Assembly: GCF_900143215.1 (NCBI RefSeq)
Contig: NZ_FRDM01000007.1
Span: 1 to 64,000 of the forward strand
DNA length: 64,000 nucleotides
Reading direction: 5' to 3'
Origin: Geodermatophilus obscurus
GTDB lineage: Bacteria; Actinomycetota; Actinomycetes; Mycobacteriales; Geodermatophilaceae
Shown here: positions 27,853 through 36,844 of the stretch, piece by piece
How positions within the stretch are numbered: position 1 is the first letter of the stretch
Layout: each line of letters opens with the position of its first letter
Made by a program: the position numbers and the translations under genes
The notes under the pieces: generated by a model
Seen by the model: only the letters and a program-made list of their open reading frames with translations
Database searches by the model: none
Told to the model about the DNA's origin: nothing

Positions 27853-28692
27853 TCAGGAGGACTTGGCGGCGACGACGGCGTCGTAGACGGTGCGGCGCGG
27901 CAGCCCCGTGCGGACGACGACGGCGCGGATGGCGTCCTTGCGGGGCGCGCCCGCGGCCTCCTCGGCGGCGACCTCCGCGGCCAGCTGGGCCGGCGAGAGC
28001 GACACCGGTTCCGCGGGTGCGCCACCGACCACCAGGGTGATCTCCCCGCGCACGCCGTCGGCCGCCCACGAGGCCAGCTCCTCCAACGCCCCCCGGCGGA
28101 CCTCCTCGTGGGTCTTGGTCAGCTCCCGGCAGACGGCGGCCGGGCGCGACGGACCGAACGCGGCGCCGGCGTCGGTGAGCGCGTCGGCCAGCCGGTGCGG
28201 CGACTCGAAGAACACCATCGTGCGGCGCTCGCCGGCCAGCCCGGCCAGCCGCGACCGGCGCTCCCCCGCCTTGCGCGGCAGGAAGCCCTCGAAGCAGAAG
28301 CGGTCGACCGGCAGGCCGGACACCGCCAGCGCGGTGATCACCGCCGACGGTCCGGGCACCGAGGTCACCTCCACGCCGGCGTCGATCGCCGCGCGCACGA
28401 GGGTGTAGCCGGGGTCGGAGACCGAGGGCATCCCGGCGTCGGTGAGCAGCAGCACGGTCCTGCCCTGGTCGAGCGCGGTCAGCAGCCCGGGCAGCCGGGC
28501 GCGCTCGACCGACTCGTGGAAGGTGACCACGCGGCCGGTCAGCTGCACCTCGAGGTCGGCGGCGAGGCGGTGCAGCCGGCGGGTGTCCTCGACGGCGAGC
28601 ACGTCCGCGGTCGCCATCGCCGTGCGCAACCGCGGGCCGACGTCGCCGGGCTGACCGAGCGGAGCGCCACCGAGCACCAGCCGTCCGACCAT
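27853..28692 (-). CDS. rsmI: 16S rRNA (cytidine1402-2'-O)-methyltransferase
   Basis: The 279-residue tetrapyrrole-methylase-fold protein has LVLGGAPLGQPGDVGPR at the N-terminus, VEDTRRL, LLLTDAGMPSVSDPG and VPGPSAVITALAVSGLP. It methylates the ribose of C1402 in the ribosomal P site. ATG at 28692. It is divergent from pmt, as Rv1003/Rv1002c in M. tuberculosis. Confidence 0.95.
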   Translation of the reverse strand: MVGRLVLGGAPLGQPGDVGPRLRTAMATADVLAVEDTRRLHRLAADLEVQLTGRVVTFHESVERARLPGLLTALDQGRTVLLLTDAGMPSVSDPGYTLVRAAIDAGVEVTSVPGPSAVITALAVSGLPVDRFCFEGFLPRKAGERRSRLAGLAGERRTMVFFESPHRLADALTDAGAAFGPSRPAAVCRELTKTHEEVRRGALEELASWAADGVRGEITLVVGGAPAEPVSLSPAQLAAEVAAEEAAGAPRKDAIRAVVVRTGLPRRTVYDAVVAAKSS

Positions 28693-28736
28693 GCGCCCAG
28701 CCTGTCACGACGATCGCCGTCGGCCCGCCTGCAGGG

Positions 28737-28795
28737 GCCGCCCCCTGCAGGGTCCCGCCGTGAGCTCGCGAGTGGCGGGGGGCAGGGGGTGTTTC
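28737..28795. repeat. REP-like palindrome between divergent rsmI and pmt
   Basis: ccgccccctgcagggtcccg, ccgtgagctcgcgagtggcg, ggggggcagggggtg. The outer arms ccccctgc/gcaggggg and the inner arms cccgcc/ggcggg can pair. Unlike the other copies it lies between two gene starts. Confidence 0.7.
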
Positions 28796-28828
28796 TACCA
28801 GCGCCGGGGGGCGGGCGGGCCCTGTCAC

Positions 28829-28834
28829 TACATT
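28829..28834 (+). promoter_or_regulatory. Candidate leaderless -10 box (TACATT) for pmt
   Basis: TACATT ends 6 bases before the ATG at 28841, so transcription would start at or next to the start codon. There is no ribosome site, consistent with leaderless translation. Confidence 0.5.
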
Positions 28835-28840
28835 GACCGC

Positions 28841-30364
28841 ATGGCGGTGCTGGCCCCCGAGCGCACGGACCGGGAGCCCGGCCGGCCCGGGCCCGCGCAC
28901 GCGCGACGCCGCCCGCTCCCCCGGCCACGCCGCGACACCACCCCGCCGCTGCCCGCCGACCGCCGGACCGCCTGGGTGCTCACCGCACTGCTCGGCCTGG
29001 GCGCCTTCGCCCTCCGGCTGTGGGACATCGGCTACCCGTCGGACCTGCTCTTCGACGAGGCGTACTACCCGCCGGAGGCACGCGAGCTGCTCGAGTGGGG
29101 CCACGAGTACAACCGCGGCTACACGTTCATCGTCCACCCGCCGCTGGGCAAGTGGCTGATCGCCGGCGGCATCGGGCTGTTCGGCTACGACTCCTTCGGC
29201 TGGCGGTTCCCCTCCGCGGTCGCCGGGAGCATCGCGGTCGTCGTCCTGACCCGGCTGACCCGGCGGCTGACCGGCTCGACGCTGCTCGGCCTGGTCGCCG
29301 GGCTGCTGCTCGCGCTGGACGGCCTCGCCTTCACCTTGTCGCGGATCGGCCTGCTCGACGTCTTCCTGCAGGTGTTCGTGCTGTCCGCGGTGGCCTGCCT
29401 GGTCGTCGACCGGGACCGGGTGCGTGAACGCATCCGGGCGCACCCATCGACCACGACCGGCTTCCGGCTCGGCCCGCGCGGGTGGCGGCTGGCCGCCGGG
29501 TTGCTCTTCGGCTGTGCCTGCGCGGTGAAGTGGAGCGGGGTGTACTTCCTCGCCGCCTTCGCGGTGCTGAGCCTGTTCTGGGACCGCGCCGCCTGGCGCG
29601 AGGCCGGCGTCCCGCGCCCGACCGTCACCGCCGCGCGGCGCGGCCTGCCCGGTGCGCTGTGGGCGCTGGCCGCCGTCCCGGTGCTCACCTACGTCGCGAG
29701 CTTCACCGGCTGGTTCCTCGGCGAGACCTCGCAGGGCAAGGCCTGGGCGCAGCAGAACCCGGAGACGGCGTTCCCGTGGGTGCCCGACGCGTTGCGCTCG
29801 CTGTGGCACCAGCACGCCGAGTGGCTGAGCTTCCACAGCGGCCTCGCCACCCCGCACCCGTGGGAGTCCGGGCCGTGGAGCTGGCTGGTCAACGGCCGGC
29901 CGATCCTGCTGTGGAACCCGCAGGGCCTCACCGACGCGGCCGGCGAGCAGGTCATCCGGTACATCCTCATGCTCGGGACGCCGACCCTCTGGTTCGCCTT
30001 CGCGCCCGCGCTGGGCTGGGTGGCCTGGCGGCTGGTCGCCCGCCGCGACCCCGCCGCGCTGGTCGTCGCCGTCGCGTTCGCCGCCGGCTGGGGCACCTGG
30101 TTCCTCAACCCCGAGCGCACGATGTTCGTCTTCTACACCGCGCCGGTGCTGCCGTTCTTCGTGCTCGCCGTCGTCCTGGTGCTGCAGGACGTCCTCGGCC
30201 GTCCCGGGGCCCCGCGGCTGCGCCGGCAGGTCGGCCTGGGCGTCGTGGCCCTCTACGTCGGCGTGGTGGCGGCGACGTTCGGCTACTTCCTCCCCGTGCT
30301 CACCGGGGAGCCGCTGTCGCACGGCGAGTGGCTCGACCGCATGTGGTTCCCGTCCTGGTTCTGA
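28841..30364 (+). CDS. pmt: Dolichyl/polyprenyl-phosphate-mannose protein O-mannosyltransferase
   Basis: The 507-residue GT39 membrane enzyme has a first extracytoplasmic loop LLFDEAYYPPEARELLEW that carries the catalytic Asp-Glu pair. FIVHPPLGKWLI follows. There are about ten membrane helices and a C-terminal extracytoplasmic region. It mannosylates Ser/Thr of exported proteins using polyprenyl-phosphomannose, coupled to Sec export in Actinobacteria. The Pro/Thr-rich surface proteins in this window (32896-34005 and others) are plausible substrates; this is inference. It is followed after 16 bases by an enoyl-CoA hydratase gene. Confidence 0.93.
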   Translation: MAVLAPERTDREPGRPGPAHARRRPLPRPRRDTTPPLPADRRTAWVLTALLGLGAFALRLWDIGYPSDLLFDEAYYPPEARELLEWGHEYNRGYTFIVHPPLGKWLIAGGIGLFGYDSFGWRFPSAVAGSIAVVVLTRLTRRLTGSTLLGLVAGLLLALDGLAFTLSRIGLLDVFLQVFVLSAVACLVVDRDRVRERIRAHPSTTTGFRLGPRGWRLAAGLLFGCACAVKWSGVYFLAAFAVLSLFWDRAAWREAGVPRPTVTAARRGLPGALWALAAVPVLTYVASFTGWFLGETSQGKAWAQQNPETAFPWVPDALRSLWHQHAEWLSFHSGLATPHPWESGPWSWLVNGRPILLWNPQGLTDAAGEQVIRYILMLGTPTLWFAFAPALGWVAWRLVARRDPAALVVAVAFAAGWGTWFLNPERTMFVFYTAPVLPFFVLAVVLVLQDVLGRPGAPRLRRQVGLGVVALYVGVVAATFGYFLPVLTGEPLSHGEWLDRMWFPSWF

Positions 30365-30380
30365 CCCCCGGAGGCCCTCG

Positions 30381-31163
30381 ATGACCGACCAGCCGGTGCG
30401 CACCGAGGCGGACGGCGACGTCTGGCGGGTGACCCTCGACTCCGCGGGGACCGGCAACGCCGTCGACCCGGCGATGGCCGCGGCGCTCGGCAAGGCGTTG
30501 CGGGCCCGCCCGCCGCAGACCCGGGCGGTGCTGCTGCTGGCCGAGGGCGAGCGCTTCTGCGTCGGCGGCGACGTGCGCGGCTTCGCGACGGCGGTGGACC
30601 CGGGCGCCGGGGTGGGGCGGCTGGCCGCCGACTGGCACGAGGTCGTGCGGACCCTGCTGGCCAGCCCGGTACCGGTCGTCGCCGGCGTGCACGGCGCGGT
30701 CGCCGGGGCCGGCGTCGGGCTGCTGGGCGCCTGCGACGTCGTGGTCTGCGCCCGCTCGACGAGGATCCGACCCGCGTACGCCGCCATCGGCTTCTCCCCC
30801 GACGGCGGCACCTCCTGGACCCTGGCGCACGCGCTCGGCCCGGCCCGCGCCCTGGACCTGGCGCTGACCAACGGCACGCTCGACGGCACCGAGGCGCACG
30901 CCTGCGGGCTGGTCGCCCGCGTGGTGGCCGACGACGAGCTGCGCGCGGCCGCCACTGAGCTCGCGCACGCGCTGGCGGCCGGGCCGGTGCGGGCGATGGT
31001 GCGCACCCGCGCGCTCGTCCGCGGTGCCGTCGTCCGCACGCTCGACGAGCACCTGGACGACGAGGCGCGGCTGATCGCGGAGTCCGCGGGCGACCCGGAG
31101 GGGCGGGAGGGCGTGCGGGCGTTCGTCGAGAAGCGGCGGCCGGACTTCCGCGGCGCGCGCTGA
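30381..31163 (+). CDS. Enoyl-CoA hydratase/isomerase family protein
   Basis: The 260-residue crotonase-fold protein has an oxyanion-hole region ERFCVGGDVRGF and a second one, GVHGAVAGAGVGLLGACD. The acid/base position reads GFSPDGG, with Asp rather than the hydratase Glu, which suits isomerases such as PaaG or delta-enoyl isomerases. The substrate is unknown. The ATG at 30381 has GGAGG six bases upstream. It lies 16 bases after pmt, so the two are probably cotranscribed. Confidence 0.88.
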   Translation: MTDQPVRTEADGDVWRVTLDSAGTGNAVDPAMAAALGKALRARPPQTRAVLLLAEGERFCVGGDVRGFATAVDPGAGVGRLAADWHEVVRTLLASPVPVVAGVHGAVAGAGVGLLGACDVVVCARSTRIRPAYAAIGFSPDGGTSWTLAHALGPARALDLALTNGTLDGTEAHACGLVARVVADDELRAAATELAHALAAGPVRAMVRTRALVRGAVVRTLDEHLDDEARLIAESAGDPEGREGVRAFVEKRRPDFRGAR

Positions 31164-31246
31164 ACGCCTCCCGTACGGTCCCGCGCGCCGGGTGCAGGCA
31201 TCGGCACCGGTCCGCCGCGGCTCGAGCCTCGGCGCACCGGCCCCGG

Positions 31247-32899
31247 TCAGCGGGTCGCGTGCGCCCCGACGGGTCGTGGCACCGGGATCGGCGGCACGAG
31301 GTCGGTGGCGCCGCCAGTGACCGGCCCCTCCATCCCCGCCAGGTGGGCCCGGTCTCGCCCGCCGGCCTTGGCGGCGTACAGGGCCGTGTCGGCGGTGGCG
31401 AGCAGTTCCGCAGCGGACAGGCCGGCCCCGTGCTGACAGGCGATGCCCAGGCTCGCCGTGATCGGCCTCGGTGCCTCCACGTCCCGCAGGACCGCTCGCA
31501 GCCGGCGCGCGACCACGATGGCCTCGTCCGCCGTGGCGCCGGGCAGGACCAGCGCGAACTCCTCACCGCCGTAGCGCGCGGCGACGTCGCCCGGCCGCAC
31601 GCAGGACCGCAGCGCCGCTCCCACGCCCCGCAGGACGTCGTCGCCGGCCTGGTGGCCGTAGGTGTCGTTGAGCTGCTTGAAGTGGTCGAGATCGATGATC
31701 AGGACCGCCACCGGCGCCTCGGTGCGGGCGGCGACCGACAGCTCCCGGTCGAAGGCGGCGTCGAAGGCGCGCCGGTTGGCGACCCCGGTGAGGCCGTCGG
31801 TGAGCGCGCTGGCCTGCAGGTGCTCCAGCAGCGCGACGCGGGCGAACGCCGTCGCCGCGTGCGCCACCGCCTGCTCGGTGACGCCGACCCGGCGTCGCTC
31901 GATGCGCGAGCCGGTGCGCGCGTCGTCCTGGAAGGTCAGGACACCGCTGCCGGACCCGTCCAGGCCGAACGGGACGGCGACGACCCGACGGGCGCCCTCG
32001 AGCACCTCGTCCACCCACCGGTCGGGGCCCCGCATGGCCGCCAGCACCGTGCTGCCCCGGTCGACCGCCGCGGCGAGCAGCGACCCCGGCGGGGGTGCGC
32101 CGACCCCCCGCAGGGGCTCGGCGTCCTGGTCCCGGCGCTTGCGGACGGCCAGGTCGACAGCCGGCACGGCGCTGCCCTCGGGCACGTGGCAGTGCACCGC
32201 GGCGAGGGGGGAGTCGGCGGCGTCGACGGTGAAGTCGAGCAGCGCCTCGGCCACCTTGGCGCCGGTGTCCGCCTCGTGCAGGGCGCCGGCCAGCCGGCGC
32301 AGCGCCTCCTCGTCGTAGCGACGCCGACGCAGCTCGCGCTCGTTGACCGCGCCCAGGCCCGAGGTCATCACCGCGGTCACCCACACGGCGACCAGGAACA
32401 CCCCGTAGGACACGGAGTCGAAGCCCTGGACGACGTCGTGTGCGGGCAGCAGGGCCGTGTCGACCGCCTTGAGGACCGACATGACCACGAGCGAGTGCCA
32501 CAGGGCGATCTTCAGACCGGTGCGGAACGAGCCCAGCAGCGTGACGCAGATGACGTGCAGGACGATCACGTACACCACCGGCCCGGAGATGCCCCCGGCG
32601 ACGTGGAGCGCCCACCCCAGGTGGACCGCGTCGAGGATCACCGGCACCGTGATCGCCGCCACCGCCCAGCGGCGGCCGAGCGCGGACAGCCTGTGCAGCA
32701 GGAGCCCGACGGCCAGCAGCCCGACCCCGGGGACGACGAGGGCGCCCAGCGCGGGAGTGTCGGCCGTCCGCGTGATCCCCCACGCCGCGACGGGCAGCAG
32801 GACGACGACGCCGATGCGGACGGCGAGCAGCCACCGGAGGCGGTCGGCCAGGGGCAGGTTGTCCAGGGAACCCTGTGCTGGAGCAGGCGTCTGGCTCAT
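31247..32899 (-). CDS. Membrane GAF-GGDEF diguanylate cyclase
   Basis: The protein has 550 residues. Six hydrophobic helices span about 25-182, followed by a short coiled linker, a GAF-like domain (about 195-360) and a GGDEF domain (about 362-530). The active-site loop is GGEEF (444-448), preceded at the canonical 5-residue spacing by the inhibitory site RPGD (435-438). It should therefore make cyclic di-GMP and be product-inhibited. No EAL or HD-GYP domain is attached. Its ATG overlaps the stop of the Pro/Thr-stalk protein (ATGA), making it the last gene of the TasA/SipW-like operon. This links c-di-GMP to surface fibre production. Confidence 0.93.
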   Translation of the reverse strand: MSQTPAPAQGSLDNLPLADRLRWLLAVRIGVVVLLPVAAWGITRTADTPALGALVVPGVGLLAVGLLLHRLSALGRRWAVAAITVPVILDAVHLGWALHVAGGISGPVVYVIVLHVICVTLLGSFRTGLKIALWHSLVVMSVLKAVDTALLPAHDVVQGFDSVSYGVFLVAVWVTAVMTSGLGAVNERELRRRRYDEEALRRLAGALHEADTGAKVAEALLDFTVDAADSPLAAVHCHVPEGSAVPAVDLAVRKRRDQDAEPLRGVGAPPPGSLLAAAVDRGSTVLAAMRGPDRWVDEVLEGARRVVAVPFGLDGSGSGVLTFQDDARTGSRIERRRVGVTEQAVAHAATAFARVALLEHLQASALTDGLTGVANRRAFDAAFDRELSVAARTEAPVAVLIIDLDHFKQLNDTYGHQAGDDVLRGVGAALRSCVRPGDVAARYGGEEFALVLPGATADEAIVVARRLRAVLRDVEAPRPITASLGIACQHGAGLSAAELLATADTALYAAKAGGRDRAHLAGMEGPVTGGATDLVPPIPVPRPVGAHATR

Positions 32900-34005
32900 G
32901 GGGATGCCGTCCTCGGCAGCTCGGGGAAGTCTCGGAAGTCGTTCAGTTCCTGGCGGACCCGGGCCAGCGCCAGCTTCGGGTCCCGCCGGTCGAGGCGGCC
33001 CTGCACGGCGAGGAACCCCGCCACCACGGCGACCAGCGCGAGCGGGAACTGGCCGTCCTCGACGACGGCGAGCGCCGTCTCCCCCACCGCGGTGACCACC
33101 TCACCGACCGTCGTGGGGGACGCCTGCAACGGCGGTGCCTGGACGACGTCGCTGCCGCCGTCCCCGCGCGGCGGGACGCCATCCGGGTCGTCCCCATCCG
33201 GGTCGGTCCCCGGCGGTGCCGGGGTCGGGCTCGGGGTCTCGGACGGGAGGACCGGCTCCGGCTCCGACTGGAGCGTCGGGACGGCGCTCGGGGTCGGGGG
33301 CGGGGTGGGCGTCGGCGTCGGGGCCGGGGCCGGGGGTTCGGGTCTCGGCGTGGGCGTGGGCGTGGGCGCCGGCTCCGGGACCGGGACCGGGACCGGGGTC
33401 GGCGTCGGCATCGGCGTCGGGTCCGGGGTCGGTTCGGGGGTCGGCTCGAAGTCGAGGGCCCAGACGAAGCGGGCCGCGGCCCGCAGGCCCTGCGCCCGCG
33501 GGTCGTCGAGGACCGTGACGCTGACCCGGTAGGTCGTCGTGGTCGCGTCCCCGGGCCGCCAGCCCGTCGGGATCCCCGCGGCGGCCGTGCGCGGCAGCTG
33601 CGCCAGCGTCCCGCTCCACGCGGGTACGCCGGTGAAGGACGCGCAGCGCGCCGGGTTCCCGAGCGTGCCCCGCTCGACGGTCAGGTGCAGGTAGGGGGCG
33701 AGGGCCTCCTCGGTGACCTCGGCGCTGAGCGTCACCTCACCGGTCGACCGGGCGGATCCGGTCACCGCCAGCGAGACGCAGGCGGTCTCGCTAGCGCCCG
33801 GGCGCAGGCCGGTCGAGGTGAACAGCGCCGTGCCACCGCGGTCGTCGACCAGGCTCACCGCGCTGGTGCTCGCGGCGGCAGGCTCGACCGGCAGCTCGAT
33901 CCACCCGGCCGTCAGATGGGCCAGCAGGGCGGCGCCGACGAGCCAGGCGGCGCCCGTGCAGCTCCTCAGCAGACGCGGGGACGGAGCGAGCGGTGGTGGG
34001 CGCAC
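32896..34005 (-). CDS. TasA-like head domain on a Pro/Thr stalk with a C-terminal membrane anchor
   Basis: The protein has 369 residues. An N-terminal hydrophobic segment (17-33) is followed by a TasA/camelysin-like beta domain (about 45-190). This domain shares GTALFTSTG, a Cys-containing [12 protein letters not shown] and YLHLTVERG with the 34818-35477 product. Residues about 190-270 are a Pro/Thr repeat ([15 protein letters not shown] and so on), a likely extended and perhaps O-mannosylated stalk. A hydrophobic helix (about 325-342, [17 protein letters not shown]) and a charged cytoplasmic tail end the protein. GTG start after GGGGGAGGG. It lies 120 bases from the signal peptidase gene and overlaps the diguanylate cyclase by 4 bases. 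Confidence 0.8.
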   Translation of the reverse strand: MRPPPLAPSPRLLRSCTGAAWLVGAALLAHLTAGWIELPVEPAAASTSAVSLVDDRGGTALFTSTGLRPGASETACVSLAVTGSARSTGEVTLSAEVTEEALAPYLHLTVERGTLGNPARCASFTGVPAWSGTLAQLPRTAAAGIPTGWRPGDATTTTYRVSVTVLDDPRAQGLRAAARFVWALDFEPTPEPTPDPTPMPTPTPVPVPVPEPAPTPTPTPRPEPPAPAPTPTPTPPPTPSAVPTLQSEPEPVLPSETPSPTPAPPGTDPDGDDPDGVPPRGDGGSDVVQAPPLQASPTTVGEVVTAVGETALAVVEDGQFPLALVAVVAGFLAVQGRLDRRDPKLALARVRQELNDFRDFPELPRTASP

Positions 34006-34125
34006 ACCCTCCCCCTTCCTCAGCGAGGCTGCGGTCCGTCCGTCGGAACCGGTCCGGCTCGCTCATGTCTTCGGCGGCGTGCACCGGATGTTGAGCAGGG
34101 GGTCACCGGAGCAGGCCACCGGCCG

Positions 34126-34821
34126 TCAGCGGCGTCCGGTCCCGCGCGCCGGCTCGGTGCCGACCGGAGGGGGCACGGGGGGCAGTCCGGCGCGGACGAC
34201 GACGCGATCCGGCGCCGGGCAGGCCACCAGCCGGTCGGCGCTGGTGAGGCCCCGCGGCCCCCGGGCCCGGCTGCGGGACCCGGCGCCGGCGACGACGCTC
34301 GCTGCCGCGAGGAGGCCGGCGAGCAGGGCCACGTCGCCCCACTGGCCGGTGAGCCGCCAGTACGCGGGCAGCCCGACGTAGGGAACGCGCACCTGCGCCT
34401 CGCCGATGACGCTCGAGGCCGGTACGGGCGTGGTGTCGTTGCTCCGGTTGGCGTCGCCCCGCGTGACGAGATCCCCTCGCGCGTCGAAGGAGACGAGGCG
34501 GTGGAGCACCAGCCGGTCGGCGCCCTCGGGATCCGGGAAGAGCAGCACCTGTCCCGGCTGGAGGTCCTGCGGGAGCACCGGACGCGTCAGCACCACGTCG
34601 CCGGCCGAGACCCGCGGCTCCATCGACCCGGAGACGACCACGTGGCCCTGGAAGCCGACGAGGAGGGGGGCGAGGGCGGTGACCACCAGGCCGGCCACGG
34701 CCGCCAGCACGGCCACGACGACTCCACGGCACAGGGCGGCCGGTCGCAGGCCCCGCTGGTGGACCGCGGGTTCCGGCGCACGGGACCGCGGGGCCCCGCG
34801 GGAGAGGACGGGCGCGGTCAC
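34126..34821 (-). CDS. SipW-type (ER-like) signal peptidase I
   Basis: The 231-residue protein has one strong membrane helix (about 32-56), then catalytic Ser66 in VVVSGSMEPR, and LVLHRLVSF with His107 where classical bacterial enzymes have Lys. RGDANRSNDTTPV follows. This Ser-His type is the SipW/archaeal/ER class dedicated in Firmicutes to TasA and TapA. A second hydrophobic segment lies near 170-185, and the tail is Arg/Pro-rich. It is encoded with 4-base overlap after the TasA-like gene, which is its obvious substrate. Confidence 0.88.
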   Translation of the reverse strand: MTAPVLSRGAPRSRAPEPAVHQRGLRPAALCRGVVVAVLAAVAGLVVTALAPLLVGFQGHVVVSGSMEPRVSAGDVVLTRPVLPQDLQPGQVLLFPDPEGADRLVLHRLVSFDARGDLVTRGDANRSNDTTPVPASSVIGEAQVRVPYVGLPAYWRLTGQWGDVALLAGLLAAASVVAGAGSRSRARGPRGLTSADRLVACPAPDRVVVRAGLPPVPPPVGTEPARGTGRR

Positions 34822-35477
34822 GTGTTCCTCGCTTCCCAGGTGAACGTGGCGCTGGACTGCTTGCCCTGGGCCTCGTTGACGTCCTCGAGCACGTAGGTGA
34901 TCCGGAGGGTCATGTACGTGTGCGGCGCGGTCGTCCCGTTGACCACGACGCCGGAGGCGTAGTCCGAGTGCTCGGCCCTGAGGTGGTCCAGCGTCCGCGA
35001 GGTCTCCACCGTGGGGGCGTCGGCGTGGGGGGCGCCGTCGAGGAACGTCGGCGTGGCGGTCGAGGCGAAACCCTCGCTGCAGTCGGCCGCCACCGTGGTC
35101 GCCGCGGTGACGTCCCGGCCCCGCTCCACGCTCATCAGGAGGTAGGGGTCGAGCGTGGTCACGCCGGCAGCCGGCGAGCCCACGTACATGCGGACGTCGG
35201 CCGGCAGGCTGCCCGTGTAGTCGAGCCGGATGCAGCGCGAGCGGGGCGGGAGACCGGGCTCGAGGAGGCCGTCACCGGCGCTGGTGAACAGGGCTGAACC
35301 GCTCCGGCTCTGGGTGAGGACGACGCTGCCGGTCTGCCACGAGTTGCCGGGGTTGTCGGTGCTCGCGGTGAAGGCCGCGTGGGTGGAGCCCCAGGTGACG
35401 GCCAGGCTCACCACCAGGCCCACGGGCGCCGCCACGGGGAGCACGGTGCGACGCGCGCGGCTGGTGCGCTGGTGCAC
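34818..35477 (-). CDS. TasA/camelysin-like secreted protein (SipW-dependent-type)
   Basis: This 219-residue protein has an N-terminal basic/hydrophobic signal (about 10-30) ending GSTHAAFTASTDNPGNSWQT. That resembles the TasA/CalY mature start (A-x-F-T/S-D-x-x-x-x-x-G-N). It has two Cys (SRCIRLDYTG and VAADCSEGF) that could form a disulphide, and a beta-rich domain to the end. GTG at 35477 follows GGAGGAG at 5 bases. TasA-family proteins form extracellular fibres or act as surface proteases (camelysin); fibre formation here is inferred. It is first in the operon. Confidence 0.82.
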   Translation of the reverse strand: MHQRTSRARRTVLPVAAPVGLVVSLAVTWGSTHAAFTASTDNPGNSWQTGSVVLTQSRSGSALFTSAGDGLLEPGLPPRSRCIRLDYTGSLPADVRMYVGSPAAGVTTLDPYLLMSVERGRDVTAATTVAADCSEGFASTATPTFLDGAPHADAPTVETSRTLDHLRAEHSDYASGVVVNGTTAPHTYMTLRITYVLEDVNEAQGKQSSATFTWEARNT

Positions 35478-35500
35478 GGCAACTCCTCCGGCGACGGTGG

Positions 35501-35518
35501 GACGCAGCCGTCTGCGTC
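35501..35518 (-). promoter_or_regulatory. 5' leader hairpin before the TasA-like gene
   Basis: gacgcag-ccgt-ctgcgtc is a perfect 7-base stem with a tetraloop. It lies just upstream of the GGAGGAG ribosome site, so it could protect or modulate the operon leader. Confidence 0.45.
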
Positions 35519-35577
35519 CTCGACACCAGGGGCATCGGCGCCGCCGTCGGACCGCTGAGGGGCCGGGCGGAGGACGT

Positions 35578-35591
35578 CACCCGATCGGGTG
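35578..35591. promoter_or_regulatory. 14-base palindrome in the divergent TasA/PRC intergenic region
   Basis: cacccgatcgggtg is a perfect palindrome between the minus-strand operon (start 35477) and the plus-strand PRC gene (start 35769). It is a candidate operator for either. Confidence 0.45.
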
Positions 35592-35768
35592 GGCGACCCC
35601 GATCACGCTCCCTGGCCCGGGTGCCGGTGCGGCGGGTGGTCGCCGACCGCCACACGGCGCGCCGGACCGGGTTGCGGCCGGGCCTCGCGGGTAGCCCCGT
35701 CTGCGGGGAGCCCGACCGGTGGAGACACCGCCGCGGGTCCCGACCGGCGACCGCACGAGGAGGCGGCC

Positions 35769-36569
35769 ATGGGCCTGCCAGCACGCGACGAGGCCAGGGA
35801 GTGGGTCGGGTGGACCGTCGTCGACCGCGACGGGACCGAGCTCGGCGCCGTCACCGCCGTCCTCGCCGACGAGTCCACCGGGCGGCCGGAGTGGGTGCAC
35901 GTCGAGGTCGAGGGGGCCAGTGCCGTCGTCCCGGCGCTGGACGCCGACGGCTCGGACGGCCGGGTGACGGTCGCGGTGACCCGCGCCCAGGTCACGGCCG
36001 CACCCTCGGTCGGGGATGTGCGGGCGCTGTCGACGGACCAGGAGGCCGACCTCTACCGGCACTACGGCATCGAGGCGTCGAGCGAGGCCTCGGAGACCCT
36101 GCTGCCGGCCGCTGTGGACGCCTCGGGGTCGACCGGTCGCGGAACCGTGCTCGCCGCAGGCGCCCTGGCCGTGGTAGCGGGCATCGGCGTGGTGCGGGCC
36201 CGCGCCCGGCGTCCGGTCGTCCGGCAGCCGTGGCCCCGGCGGCTGTGGGCACGACGCCCCTGGGCGCCGCGCCCGCCGTCCCGGGCCGAGCTGATCGCCG
36301 GGCAGGTCCGCACCGTCTCCGTGCGCGCGAGGAGGAGCGTCCGGCACGCTGCGCGCACGGCCGGCCCGATCGCCGCCGCGGCCGCTGAGTCGGCACGGCA
36401 CCGGGCGGTGCTGGCCGGCGAGGGCGCCCGGCACGTCGCCCGCACGACAGGTCCCATCGCCGCCGCGGCCGCGGAGTCGGCACGGCACCGGGCGCTGCTG
36501 GGAGCCGAGCAGCTGCGTCACGCGACCCGCCTGGCGTCGCACACCGTCAGGACGGCCACCCGCACCTGA
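35769..36569 (+). CDS. PRC-barrel domain protein with a membrane helix and repeated C-terminal helices
   Basis: The 266-residue protein starts with a PRC-barrel (about 10-95: WVGWTVVDRDGTELGAVTAV, PEWVHVEVEG). A hydrophobic stretch (about 125-140) and a Pro/Arg-rich linker follow. Two near-identical helical units (HAARTAGPIAAAAAESARHR and HVARTTGPIAAAAAESARHR) lie near 195-245. The ATG at 35769 has GAGGAGG five bases upstream. PRC barrels often bind RNA or act in photosynthetic-reaction-centre-like scaffolds; the function here is unknown. It is divergent from the TasA-like operon. Confidence 0.75.
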   Translation: MGLPARDEAREWVGWTVVDRDGTELGAVTAVLADESTGRPEWVHVEVEGASAVVPALDADGSDGRVTVAVTRAQVTAAPSVGDVRALSTDQEADLYRHYGIEASSEASETLLPAAVDASGSTGRGTVLAAGALAVVAGIGVVRARARRPVVRQPWPRRLWARRPWAPRPPSRAELIAGQVRTVSVRARRSVRHAARTAGPIAAAAAESARHRAVLAGEGARHVARTTGPIAAAAAESARHRALLGAEQLRHATRLASHTVRTATRT

Positions 36570-36586
36570 CCCGGGCCGGACGCCGG

Positions 36587-36620
36587 AGAGCCCCGCACCG
36601 GACGGACCGGGCGGGGCTCT
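36587..36620. terminator. Hairpin between the PRC gene and tRNA-Ala
   Basis: Arms agagccccgc and gcggggctct (10 bases each) enclose a 14-base loop. It lies 18 bases after the PRC stop and 14 bases from the tRNA 3' end, so it may serve both. Confidence 0.7.
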
Positions 36621-36631
36621 CTGGGTGTCGG

Positions 36632-36707
<76 letters not shown>

Positions 36708-36781
36708 TGACGGGAGACGAGCTTACCGTCCGCCTCCGCCGCCGCCACGATCGGGGTGGGGCTCCTGCAGCGTCCCGCCCT

Positions 36782-36840
36782 GGCCCCGTCCAGAGGCTCG
36801 CCGCGAGCTTTGCGAGCGGTGAGGAGGACGGGGTCCTCTT
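36782..36840. repeat. REP-like palindrome after glpR
   Basis: ggccccgtccagaggctcgc, cgcgagctttgcgagcgg, gaggaggacggggtcctctt. It ends 4 bases before the glpR stop codon. A half unit (cctgcagcgtcccgccc) precedes it. Confidence 0.7.
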
Positions 36841-36844
36841 CCCT

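Noticed and set aside
26846..31237. A very long minus-strand frame joining the DUF559 gene to sequence opposite rsmI and pmt
   Set aside because: Only the first part (26846-27718) has protein-like sequence. The rest is antisense or out of frame to real genes.
33200..33440. Regular short repeats that could look like a CRISPR array or minisatellite
   Set aside because: They are codons of the Pro/Thr stalk of the 32896-34005 protein, with no spacer pattern.
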